From: Chitinophaga hostae
GTDB lineage: Bacteria > Bacteroidota > Bacteroidia > Chitinophagales > Chitinophagaceae
Reading direction: 5' to 3'
Assembly (NCBI RefSeq): GCF_018224885.1
Contig: NZ_JAGTXB010000004.1
Location: 124,001 to 188,000 of the forward strand
DNA: 64,000 nt
A program made the translations under genes and the position numbers. Positions 45,184 through 52,770 of this stretch are shown piece after piece. The notes beneath the pieces were generated by a model that was not told the origin of the DNA, searched no databases, and saw nothing but the letters and a program-made list of their open reading frames with translations. Numbering within the stretch: position 1 is the first letter of the stretch; every line of letters starts with the position of its first letter.

Positions 45184-45352
45184 GTTGTTGAGTACTGACT
45201 CTGTTGTATACACCCTTCAATATTGCAGGTACGCTTGTTGGTGAGCCGCGAACCATGTAATTGTATATACCCTTGATATGGATACTGTAAAAGGAAAGGA
45301 TATTTAGTGAGTACACATGAAGCCTCACTCTACGGGTGTACAAGCACCCTCT
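45184..45352 (-). ncRNA. Putative guide RNA locus (tracr-like scaffold plus two repeat-spacer units)
   Basis: Reading the minus strand from the Cas12f-like stop: hairpin GGGTG-CTTGTA-CACCC (45349-45334), hairpin AGTGAG/CTCACT (45329-45306), repeat A ATATCAAGGGTATATACAA (45279-45261), a 37-nt spacer (45260-45224), repeat B ATATTGAAGGGTGTATACAA (45223-45204), then a second spacer. The segment TTGTACACCC (45343-45334) can pair with GGGTGTATACAA of the repeat with a two-base bulge, like a tracrRNA anti-repeat. Boundaries and processing are not known. Confidence 0.6.
45204..45279 (-). repeat. Two CRISPR-like repeats with 37-nt spacer
   Basis: Repeat A (45261-45279) and repeat B (45204-45223) share ATAT, AAGGGT and TATACAA; they differ at two or three positions. 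The gap between them is 37 nt with no similarity. A minimal array of this kind fits a small guide locus rather than a full adaptive CRISPR. Confidence 0.6.
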
Positions 45353-45373
45353 AATATTTTTTAGATAACGGAG

Positions 45374-46471
45374 CTATTCTATGATTATATTAATTCCCGC
45401 TTTATTGGCTTTGTAGCCTATCTTTTGCCTCAATCCTCCGTAGTTCCAGTTTCTTACTATGAATTTATTTTCTTTTGCCAGGTCTTCCGTTGCTTGCTGA
45501 TCCAGCAGAAGCAAGGTGCCGGCTTGATGTTTAATACACAGATCTATTACCCGCTTACTATAAACATGGAGTTTATAGTTGATATACCTTTTTTCTGCAT
45601 CGCGAAAGGAATTCACTTTTTGGCGCATCCGTGCTTTACCGTTCTTTGTCCTGTTAAAACTGGATGATTTCTGACAACGTTGGATGGCTTCCTGGATGGC
45701 CAGGCGGCGATAAAGAAAATCTTCTTTTGTGCCTATTCTATATTGATACCTGTTGATTTTTACGACGATGGGTATTTCCATAGAAAGCGAGGCTTCTGCA
45801 ATTATCTCAGGCTTCAGATTACCTACCTGCTTAGCAAACTGGAAAACAGTTAGTAGGTAAATCTTGCTACCATCTAATTGCAGGGAGCTGTCACAGCGTT
45901 TATAATCTCCATCTATCGACCGTTTCCACATACTGTATTTATCGTCTATATCCTTACCGAAGTAGGTCCTAAAGAGAAGGCCATAGAGAGAAAGAGAGTA
46001 GTTTCTGCTTCCTTCAATAGCATGTATGTTGAGTAAAGCTTTGGCGGGTATTGGTATTGGGATGTTGCGCTTATAGTTCCTCAGCGATCTGTCTCCTATC
46101 CAATATGATTCTTTTTCTTTATTATAGGTAGATACGAGGGTATTATTAAGGCACCCAAGTATTGCCATTGGCATTTCCTGCTTATATCGTTTGCTGAGGA
46201 ACTGATAAGTAGTATTTGTTTTGGATGTGGTTAATATTCCATCCGGATCTTTGTGGACGTCGGACAGTTTTACCTTTGTCTCATCCTTTAGATAAAACAA
46301 CTCTTTTATTTGATCCTGGATAAAATGATGGGTAGCTATTTGGTTGGCCGCCCGGAAGCAGAAATGCTGCCATTGCCAAAGCGTTTGCCAGGTTGTATGT
46401 CTTACCTGGTCGTCATCACTATTGATGAGTAGCTGTATTTTACGTGTAACGGTGATTTTTCTTGTTTCCAT
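45374..46471 (-). CDS. Nuclease-dead Cas12f/TnpB-like RNA-guided protein (putative dCas12f)
   Basis: A 365-residue protein similar in plan to TnpB/Cas12f: N-terminal METRKITVTRKIQLLI and LWQWQHFCFRAANQI, then a RuvC-like domain: IPIVVKINRYQYRIG ... TKEDFLYRRLAIQEAIQRCQ, and YINYKLHVYSKRVIDLCIKHQAGTLLLL, followed by WNYGGLRQKIGYKANKAGINIII. The expected RuvC-I aspartate aligns with S228, the RuvC-II glutamate with D324, and the protein ends at 365 before the zinc-finger and RuvC-III aspartate. It should bind a guide but not cut. It overlaps the sigma gene by 32 bases. Alignments were made by eye. Confidence 0.75.
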   Translation of the reverse strand: METRKITVTRKIQLLINSDDDQVRHTTWQTLWQWQHFCFRAANQIATHHFIQDQIKELFYLKDETKVKLSDVHKDPDGILTTSKTNTTYQFLSKRYKQEMPMAILGCLNNTLVSTYNKEKESYWIGDRSLRNYKRNIPIPIPAKALLNIHAIEGSRNYSLSLYGLLFRTYFGKDIDDKYSMWKRSIDGDYKRCDSSLQLDGSKIYLLTVFQFAKQVGNLKPEIIAEASLSMEIPIVVKINRYQYRIGTKEDFLYRRLAIQEAIQRCQKSSSFNRTKNGKARMRQKVNSFRDAEKRYINYKLHVYSKRVIDLCIKHQAGTLLLLDQQATEDLAKENKFIVRNWNYGGLRQKIGYKANKAGINIIIE

Positions 46472-47261
46472 GATTGCGGGCCTTTTGTAAGGTTTGATTG
46501 GCTGAAACGTACTGATTTACGACATCGGCTAGTGGTCTGTTTATTTCCTGGGAAATCCTGTCAAAGTTGTATTTGTCCTGGTGACGTAGCTTATATATCT
46601 GGGCTTGTTCTGGTGTTAGGTGTGCTGTATAGTTATCGTGATATTTTTTTCTGATGGTGGCATGCTTTGGAAGAGGAGGCATTAACATTGATTTTAGAGA
46701 TTCAATGCTTTCCTGGATTTCTGTTGTTATATGCTGGTAAGGAGCCGCAAATCGTTTTGCTATTTCTTTATAGTTAAGACCGTGGAGCATATAAAGCCTT
46801 ATGATGGTTTGCCTGTTGGTGGGTAAATATGGAATGGCCTTTTCTATTCTTTCTAGGCGTTCAATATCTTTCCCTGATAGTTGGAGGGATTCTACCTCCT
46901 CCTCTGGGTTAAAGGAGGCATGATGGCTGTTCTCCAGAAATTCGAGGTACATAAAGCTACTGTGGAATTTACTGACCTTCTTTCTGAGGTATTCATAACA
47001 GCCCCACCGGACACATAAACGGATGAACCGGAAAAGATGAAGCATGCTGATCATTCGGGTTCTGAAATCCCATGCCCGGAGGAAGGCTTCCTGGAGGATG
47101 GAATTTATAACAAAAGAATCCTCTATTATTCGCCTGGCGTAATAGAAGATTGGTTTGTACAGGTTATTGTATATGTAGTTCAGCCCTGTTTCATCACCTC
47201 GAAGGAACAAACGAAAATGTTTGTCGTTTTCCGGTGAGTTATTAGTTATGTATAATCCCAT
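46440..47261 (-). CDS. ECF sigma factor with C-terminal extension, partner of dCas12f-like protein
   Basis: A 273-residue sigma-70 family protein with region 2 (about 30-95) and region 4 (about 135-190, LNYKEIAKRFAAPYQHITTEIQESIESLK). Beyond that a ~79-residue C-terminal extension (from about residue 195) includes another helix-rich segment (LTPEQAQIYKLRHQDKYNFDRISQEINRPLADVVNQYV). It is the upstream gene of the operon; its last 32 bases overlap the Cas12f-like gene. The extension is a plausible interface with the RNA-guided protein. Confidence 0.85.
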   Translation of the reverse strand: MGLYITNNSPENDKHFRLFLRGDETGLNYIYNNLYKPIFYYARRIIEDSFVINSILQEAFLRAWDFRTRMISMLHLFRFIRLCVRWGCYEYLRKKVSKFHSSFMYLEFLENSHHASFNPEEEVESLQLSGKDIERLERIEKAIPYLPTNRQTIIRLYMLHGLNYKEIAKRFAAPYQHITTEIQESIESLKSMLMPPLPKHATIRKKYHDNYTAHLTPEQAQIYKLRHQDKYNFDRISQEINRPLADVVNQYVSANQTLQKARNHGNKKNHRYT

Positions 47262-47283
47262 ATCTTATTTATTAAAATACTTT

Positions 47284-47345
47284 CCTATAGGTGATTGTCT
47301 TTCATGTACGTCTATCCGATCTTTATACTATCCCATAGGTGATTA
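47284..47345. repeat. Paired CCTATAGGTGATTG motifs, upstream of first XRE gene
   Basis: CCTATAGGTGATTG (47284-47297) and CCCATAGGTGATTA (47332-47345), 48 bases apart. The second runs into the ATG at 47345. The first lies between the XRE gene and the divergent sigma gene, so one repressor could control both. The core CTATAG is palindromic. Confidence 0.65.
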
Positions 47346-47575
47346 TGAAAAGCAAGATTGATTTATATGTTATCAATAAGGTAAAAGAGAAGCGGATTGA
47401 GATAGGTTTATCTCAGGCCGATCTCGCAAATGAATTAGGCATGTCGGTGGGCTTTATTGGTAAAGTGGAGAGCTCAAAATATCCATCTCATTATAACATC
47501 AAGCATCTTAATCAGCTAGCAAAGATTCTGGAATGTAGTCCCCAAGACTTTTTGCCCAAAAAAGCCCTATCATAA
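47345..47575 (+). CDS. Small XRE-family HTH regulator 1
   Basis: ATG 47345 (MKSKIDLYVINKVKEKRIEIG) gives 76 residues; the GTG at 47339 is inside the repeat. Single Cro/C1-type HTH: LSQADLANELGMSVGFIGKVESSK, followed by HLNQLAKILECSPQDFLPKK. Divergent from the sigma/dCas12f-like operon, with shared motifs between, so it may repress that operon. Confidence 0.88.
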   Translation: MKSKIDLYVINKVKEKRIEIGLSQADLANELGMSVGFIGKVESSKYPSHYNIKHLNQLAKILECSPQDFLPKKALS

Positions 47576-47629
47576 TAAAGGAAAAACCTCAATTGTTTCT
47601 TGCGAATCTAAGGAAAATAATAACACTTA

Positions 47630-47692
47630 CCTATAGGTGATTGTCATTTTTTTATTGAATCGCCATTTTTGCTACTTACCAATAGGTGATTG
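47630..47692. repeat. Paired CCTATAGGTGATTG motifs, upstream of second XRE gene
   Basis: CCTATAGGTGATTG (47630-47643) and CCAATAGGTGATTG (47679-47692), 49 bases apart; the second ends at the start codon of the next XRE gene. Same arrangement as at 47284-47345. Confidence 0.65.
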
Positions 47693-47923
47693 ATGCGTAC
47701 TCCAATTGATATCTACGTTATTAAGAAGGTAAAGGAAATGAGAACTGAGAGAGGGTTCTCGCAAGAAGACTTGTCTATTGCGTTGGGCTTTAAATCAAAT
47801 GGGTTTGTAGCTCAAGTAGAAAATATTAAATATAGTAAAAAATACAATATAAGTCATCTGAATTTAATAGCAGGCTTTTTTAAATGCTCTCCTAAAGATT
47901 TTCTCCCTAACGAGCACCTTTAA
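47693..47923 (+). CDS. Small XRE-family HTH regulator 2
   Basis: ATG 47693 (MRTPIDIYVIKKVKEMRTERG), 76 residues; a diverged paralogue of the 47345 gene with HTH FSQEDLSIALGFKSNGFVAQVENIK and the ending HLNLIAGFFKCSPKDFLP. The intergenic motif pair is repeated with it, so gene and control region were duplicated together. Confidence 0.88.
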   Translation: MRTPIDIYVIKKVKEMRTERGFSQEDLSIALGFKSNGFVAQVENIKYSKKYNISHLNLIAGFFKCSPKDFLPNEHL

Positions 47924-47957
47924 ATCACATCTATTTCATCACTCAAATTACCACTAA

Positions 47958-50900
47958 ATGAGAATTCTACACATTGGCGATTTCCACTACAGAAGTAATA
48001 AGAATGAATATGAACAAAAAAATATAGTTAAAAAATTAATTAGCCATCTAAGTTCTCGAAGTCCCGTCAACTTAATATTATTTTCAGGAGACCTTGTATT
48101 TAGTGGCAAAAAGAAAGAAGATTTTGAAGGTGCACACGATTTATTAATTAAGCCATTAATAGAGGAATTACATGTTAGTAAGGAGCATGTCTTTATTTGC
48201 TCAGGTAATCATGATATTAATAGGGATGATTGCTCAAGGGTTATTATAGACTACTTTTCAGATCAAGGATCTAAAATAAGAAGTAATGAGGAATTGAATA
48301 GTTGGATTTCCGGTAATCCTAGAGATTTTGATTTAAGCTTGCAGTCTGGGAAGAATTATTATGAATACGCTGCACTAAATTTTTCCGATAAATCTGAAAT
48401 ATTTAATGAGTTTTTCACAATTCATAAAGTTTCAATGGAAGGGAAAAAGGTTGCGATTGTAACGATTAATTCTTCTTGGTTGTGTTCTGGATTCCATGAA
48501 GACAATGGAAATTTATTATTTCCCACAGATAAGTTGAAGCAAGCTATTAATAAAATTGACGATTCAGATTGCAAAATATTAATGCTTCATCATCCTTTAA
48601 ACTATTTTAGGGAATACAACTACCATGAGTTGCAGGATTTAATTCATAGAAGCTTCAATTTAATGCTGGCCGGACACGTTCATAAAGAGCATATAGAAAC
48701 TCAATTTAATTCACATAATGGCATTTACTGTAATACCACTCATGCAACTTTATGCTTTGACGGAGGAGATATTGGATATTCAATTTTAGATATTGATTTA
48801 AATGCAATGGAGTTAATTACATTGGAGCGAGGATATTATATTGCAAAGGAAAATTCGTTTGTTAGCTTAGATAACGTAGTTGTTCATATACCATGTGGAG
48901 AAGAAAAATTTAAACAAAATAAGTTAAGAAACAAAATTATCGGTAAGTATGATTCTGAATTAGAAATATCTAATCAATTACTTCTTAATTATGATGGAGA
49001 TAATAAAAGAGGATTTATTGAAACATTTACCGATCCAGTATTAAGCAGCCGATCAGATGCTGAAACAGAGAATGGCAGTATTGCCCATAATTTTGATTAT
49101 AAAAAGATACTTGCATTTGATGCAAACTACTTAATTTTTGGAAAGGATAAATGTGGTAAAACGTCTTTACTGAAATATTTGCAACTCAGCTTATTAAAAG
49201 ACTATTCTTTTAAAGGAATAATCCCTTTCTATATTGATTATAAACAATTCGATTCAGTTGATCCTTCTCGATTTGATTTGGCAAAGGAATTCGGGAGATA
49301 TTATAATTTGAATAATGCAGATTCTAATGAGCTTATAAATAATAGCAAGATACTTTTTCTTATCGATAATTTATCTCCTAATAGTAATATCCATTTAGCT
49401 ATTCTATCCTTCCTGGGAGCAAATTCTAATGTTAAATTTGTTGCTTGCTCTGAATATATGGCATCCCGAGTATTTATCGAGGAATTAGATAGTCTTGACT
49501 ATAATAGAATCTTTTTTAAAAATTTATCAAGGAAGGAAATTCGACTTTTTACGCGGAAGCAGTCGTTGGTGGATGATAATAATGAACTTTTAGAGAAGAT
49601 TACAAATATATGTACTCAATTGCAATTGCCATTGAATTATTGGACAGTTTCTTTAATCCTCTTGATTTATAAGAAAAACCAAGATGATTACAATAAGAAT
49701 TTATTCAGTGTTTTAGATGCGTGCGTTGACGAAATACTTAATAAAAAAAGATTTATTTTTGAAAAATCTGATCTGAAATTTGAACAGTATAAAGCCATAT
49801 GTAGCCAAATTTCATATTTTTTATTTGTTAACTATAAGGACAATGACTACGGCGCTAGTTATATGGAGGTTATTAACTTTATCGATGAATCAATAAAGAA
49901 AAACCCAAGGATTGTAACCGATGCCAAAAGTATTTTAGACTACCTAATAAATGTAGGCATTCTAAGGGTAAAAGGTAGCTATTACACATTTAGGTTAAAT
50001 GGAATATTCGAATATTTTTTAGCCTATTACTTAAGAGACCATCCTTCTTTTAGAAAAGAGATAGTGGATAATGATTCTATGTATTTGTCATTTAAGAATG
50101 AATTGGAACTTTATTCAGGGTTTAATAGAAATGACGTTGATTTCTTAATTAATGTGTACAACAAAACTAAGAAGGTATTCGATCCAGTAATTGAAAAATT
50201 TAAAGCGACCGGCAGTGTTGACGATAATTTGCTTTTGCAGATTAGCAATGCGAACGACTTTGCTAAAAATATAAAAGAGCTGCTTGTAAATGCACCTATT
50301 AAAGATGATCTTCAGGATGAAATATACGATACCTTAAGGCCGCTTGAAGCTAACTCAGAAGTTCATGTGAAAGAAGTAATCGATGTAAGCTATATAAATT
50401 TTGAATTGCTGGAAAAGTATATTTCAATACTAGCGAGAGTCTTTAAGAATTTAGATAGCATTGAGAATACAGCCCTCATAAATGAAGTTTTTAAGTATAT
50501 ATTAGACTGTTATTGTTACTTGGGCTTTTATTTTATTGATGAATATGGAACTCGTGCTAAACAAGAGAATCTTAACCAAGATGGAGCAAATCAAGATTTT
50601 ATTGTTGGGGAAGAGATCTTGCAATTAATGGCGCGGATGATACCGGTATTGATGCAGTCATTGTTGTACGATGGCGTTGGACATCTAAATCTGAAGAAAA
50701 TAGTCGAAAATAAAATTATTGAGTTAGAACAAAACCCTAAAGGGGAGCAGTATAAGCTTTTTATGTTATATTTCCTGTATGTAGATTTGGACATAAATTC
50801 TCATAAATCACAGATTGACAGAGTTTTTGAAAATATAACAATTGCTCCTTTAAAGATAGCCACCCTATTTAAACTGAACTTTTATTTAGCTTTTAAAGCG

Positions 50901-51047
50901 TTTAAGAAACCCGAATTAGAGCAGTTTTTTAAGTTGAAAATTCAAGCTGCTCAATTGCGAATTGATAATAAGACAGACGTAAATGATCTGCAAAAATTGT
51001 TATCAAATAAACAAAGGAAGAATTTAATTAAAAGAAGTACTTCTTGA
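47958..51047 (+). CDS. Metallophosphoesterase-STAND NTPase fusion (putative defence protein)
   Basis: A 1029-residue protein. N-terminal calcineurin-like phosphoesterase: GDFHYR, FSGDLVFSGK, CSGNHDIN, MLHHPL, AGHVHKEH (about 7-240). Middle P-loop NTPase: Walker A IFGKDKCGKTSLLKYL (about residue 394) and Walker B ILFLIDNLSP (about 464), then a long helical C-terminal region. The plan, an effector domain, a STAND-type switch and a sensor, is that of Avs-like defence proteins. The gene is visibly AT-rich compared with its neighbours, suggesting transfer. Confidence 0.8.
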   Translation: MRILHIGDFHYRSNKNEYEQKNIVKKLISHLSSRSPVNLILFSGDLVFSGKKKEDFEGAHDLLIKPLIEELHVSKEHVFICSGNHDINRDDCSRVIIDYFSDQGSKIRSNEELNSWISGNPRDFDLSLQSGKNYYEYAALNFSDKSEIFNEFFTIHKVSMEGKKVAIVTINSSWLCSGFHEDNGNLLFPTDKLKQAINKIDDSDCKILMLHHPLNYFREYNYHELQDLIHRSFNLMLAGHVHKEHIETQFNSHNGIYCNTTHATLCFDGGDIGYSILDIDLNAMELITLERGYYIAKENSFVSLDNVVVHIPCGEEKFKQNKLRNKIIGKYDSELEISNQLLLNYDGDNKRGFIETFTDPVLSSRSDAETENGSIAHNFDYKKILAFDANYLIFGKDKCGKTSLLKYLQLSLLKDYSFKGIIPFYIDYKQFDSVDPSRFDLAKEFGRYYNLNNADSNELINNSKILFLIDNLSPNSNIHLAILSFLGANSNVKFVACSEYMASRVFIEELDSLDYNRIFFKNLSRKEIRLFTRKQSLVDDNNELLEKITNICTQLQLPLNYWTVSLILLIYKKNQDDYNKNLFSVLDACVDEILNKKRFIFEKSDLKFEQYKAICSQISYFLFVNYKDNDYGASYMEVINFIDESIKKNPRIVTDAKSILDYLINVGILRVKGSYYTFRLNGIFEYFLAYYLRDHPSFRKEIVDNDSMYLSFKNELELYSGFNRNDVDFLINVYNKTKKVFDPVIEKFKATGSVDDNLLLQISNANDFAKNIKELLVNAPIKDDLQDEIYDTLRPLEANSEVHVKEVIDVSYINFELLEKYISILARVFKNLDSIENTALINEVFKYILDCYCYLGFYFIDEYGTRAKQENLNQDGANQDFIVGEEILQLMARMIPVLMQSLLYDGVGHLNLKKIVENKIIELEQNPKGEQYKLFMLYFLYVDLDINSHKSQIDRVFENITIAPLKIATLFKLNFYLAFKAFKKPELEQFFKLKIQAAQLRIDNKTDVNDLQKLLSNKQRKNLIKRSTS

Positions 51048-51190
51048 TTTTTTTTGACTTTTCATGATCTTAACTTAAATGGAGTCATGTACAAAGTATA
51101 TTTGTGTGTGACTTCATTTAAATATATGATTATCATTATGTAGCATTTTCTGTATTGGAAGGAAAAAGATAAGCATTTTAAGGGAATTAT

Positions 51191-51892
51191 CTATAGCTTT
51201 CTCCCTTGCTTTTTCGCAACAGGAACTTTTTTCGCAGCTTTACCTTGGGCAAGCAAATACTCCGAGACCATCTCATAGATGGAGGGTAGCCCGTTTTTAA
51301 TCCAATTTTTCTTCAATGCAGATTCAAGCGCCAATACTACTTGATTGTCTTCGAGTTTAACCAATATCTCAGGTCTTTCTGAACCATCGTACAGGCATAT
51401 AACTTTAAAGGTATCCTTGTAATTATTGATATGCTCCAAATTCTTTTCGTAAACGCCTTTAATGGTTCTGGCATCTACAGCATGACCGCCTTCTTTAACT
51501 CTTTGCCTGACGCGTGTTTCACAATCTTTTACTTTGTCCAGGCATAGGTAATTGAGTTGAATCTGGTATCCCTTATTATCAAAGCGATCTATGTATTTCC
51601 AGTAGTCGGGATGTGATAATGGCGTTTCCAATACAAAGGGCTGGTTAGCCTTAATCGCTTCGTCCATTTTTGAAATCAGGAAGTTTTCCATCATTTCGGC
51701 GGAGCGAATAGTCAGTTGCTCTGCTGTCAGACCTTCTTTTTTAAGTTCTTTCTCAAAATTTGTACGTGTCATATCCCTGTCAAAGGGACGGACACCTTCA
51801 AATAAGTCGGGTAACATCGATTCGATATGCGTGGATTTACCAGCTCCGTTAGGCCCGGAAATGACGATTAGGGTTGGTTTAGAGTAATCCAT
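51191..51892 (-). CDS. Zeta-toxin-like kinase
   Basis: A 233-residue P-loop protein with Walker A SGPNGAGKSTHIESM, and downstream DRDMTRTNF and ETPLSHPDYW as in zeta-toxin-type kinases. Zeta toxins phosphorylate UDP-N-acetylglucosamine or related targets. It overlaps its upstream partner by 14 bases. C terminus is basic (KAAKKVPVAKKQGRKL). Confidence 0.8.
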   Translation of the reverse strand: MDYSKPTLIVISGPNGAGKSTHIESMLPDLFEGVRPFDRDMTRTNFEKELKKEGLTAEQLTIRSAEMMENFLISKMDEAIKANQPFVLETPLSHPDYWKYIDRFDNKGYQIQLNYLCLDKVKDCETRVRQRVKEGGHAVDARTIKGVYEKNLEHINNYKDTFKVICLYDGSERPEILVKLEDNQVVLALESALKKNWIKNGLPSIYEMVSEYLLAQGKAAKKVPVAKKQGRKL

Positions 51893-52160
51893 TTTTTTTT
51901 AGGAAATTTTCTCTGATCACAATGGCTTCGCTGTCAGATAAACGACGAATAAGCTTTGTTTCAAGTTCTGCGCCTACTGTAAAAACTTCCTGAATCTCGA
52001 TGTGGCCATCAGCAAATTCATAGAAAGCCTGTCCTTCAGGTAGCTTATCAGATAAAATCAGAAAAGGAAGATTATTACTAAAATTTCTTTTCCTTAAGCG
52101 ATCAATAGTAATAGCAAATTTTTTGTTCTGGACGGCTATTTCATGTTCAAAATCTGTCAT
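51879..52160 (-). CDS. Probable zeta-toxin partner
   Basis: ATG 52160 (MTDFEHEIAVQNKKFAITIDRL) gives 93 residues and overlaps the zeta-like gene by 14 bases. No toxin or DNA-binding motif is visible. Tight coupling to the toxin suggests the antitoxin; the longer frame from 52193 adds an unlikely leader. Confidence 0.6.
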   Translation of the reverse strand: MTDFEHEIAVQNKKFAITIDRLRKRNFSNNLPFLILSDKLPEGQAFYEFADGHIEIQEVFTVGAELETKLIRRLSDSEAIVIRENFLKKNGLL

Positions 52161-52362
52161 GTATAAATAGATGAAGGAGTTTAAAAATCTCATGTAAATG
52201 TACTAAAATTGGCGCTTAATTCCAATTCGAAAGTCTTGATATTTACTTCTTTTATAACGTTGGTTATTAGATAGTTGTGTCGGTTTTAATGGATCATTTA
52301 ACTTATAAGAACTAAGACTTTTCGACTGAAGAATTTTGCCATTCTTCAGTCGAAAAGCTACA

Positions 52363-52704
52363 TTAATTGCTTCCTGGATTTTCAGGCGTTAATAGCCTTT
52401 GTATATCATTCCAAAGGAAGTATACTCTCGACCGGATTTTATACCGCTTTAACTGACCGTGTTTTATCCAGTCATAAATAGTGGGTTTAGTGACACGAAA
52501 CAAACTACAAACCTCGTCTATTTTATAAAGTGGTTTATAAGCAAGTCCGGGTGTTTCATAAGCTGGAACCGGAGCTGGTTTAGAACCAAGACTATTAACT
52601 TCTTCACGAATTAACATCCTGAGCTGTTGCCAATATTGCTCTGGCTCAATAGGGAATAACATCGGCGCTTCCACTTGTTCAATCTTCACTTTTTTGTTTT
52701 CCAT
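52363..52704 (-). CDS. Excisionase-like HTH protein
   Basis: ATG 52704 (MENKKVKIEQVEAP), 113 residues. C-terminal MerR/excisionase-type HTH: YKIDEVCSLFRVTKPTIYDWIKHGQLKRYKIRSRVYFLWNDIQRLL. Located near the right end of the element, consistent with a role in excision or regulation of it. Confidence 0.8.
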   Translation of the reverse strand: MENKKVKIEQVEAPMLFPIEPEQYWQQLRMLIREEVNSLGSKPAPVPAYETPGLAYKPLYKIDEVCSLFRVTKPTIYDWIKHGQLKRYKIRSRVYFLWNDIQRLLTPENPGSN

Positions 52705-52770
52705 ATTTTTTGATTTAGATCCCAAATATGGATTTTAAGCGAAGAAATAACGGGTTAAGTATACTTGTTT

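Noticed and set aside
45155..45343. 62-codon minus-strand open frame between the dCas12f-like gene and 45142
   Set aside because: It runs through both CRISPR-like repeats and the hairpins; the region looks like structured RNA, and its composition is not protein-like.
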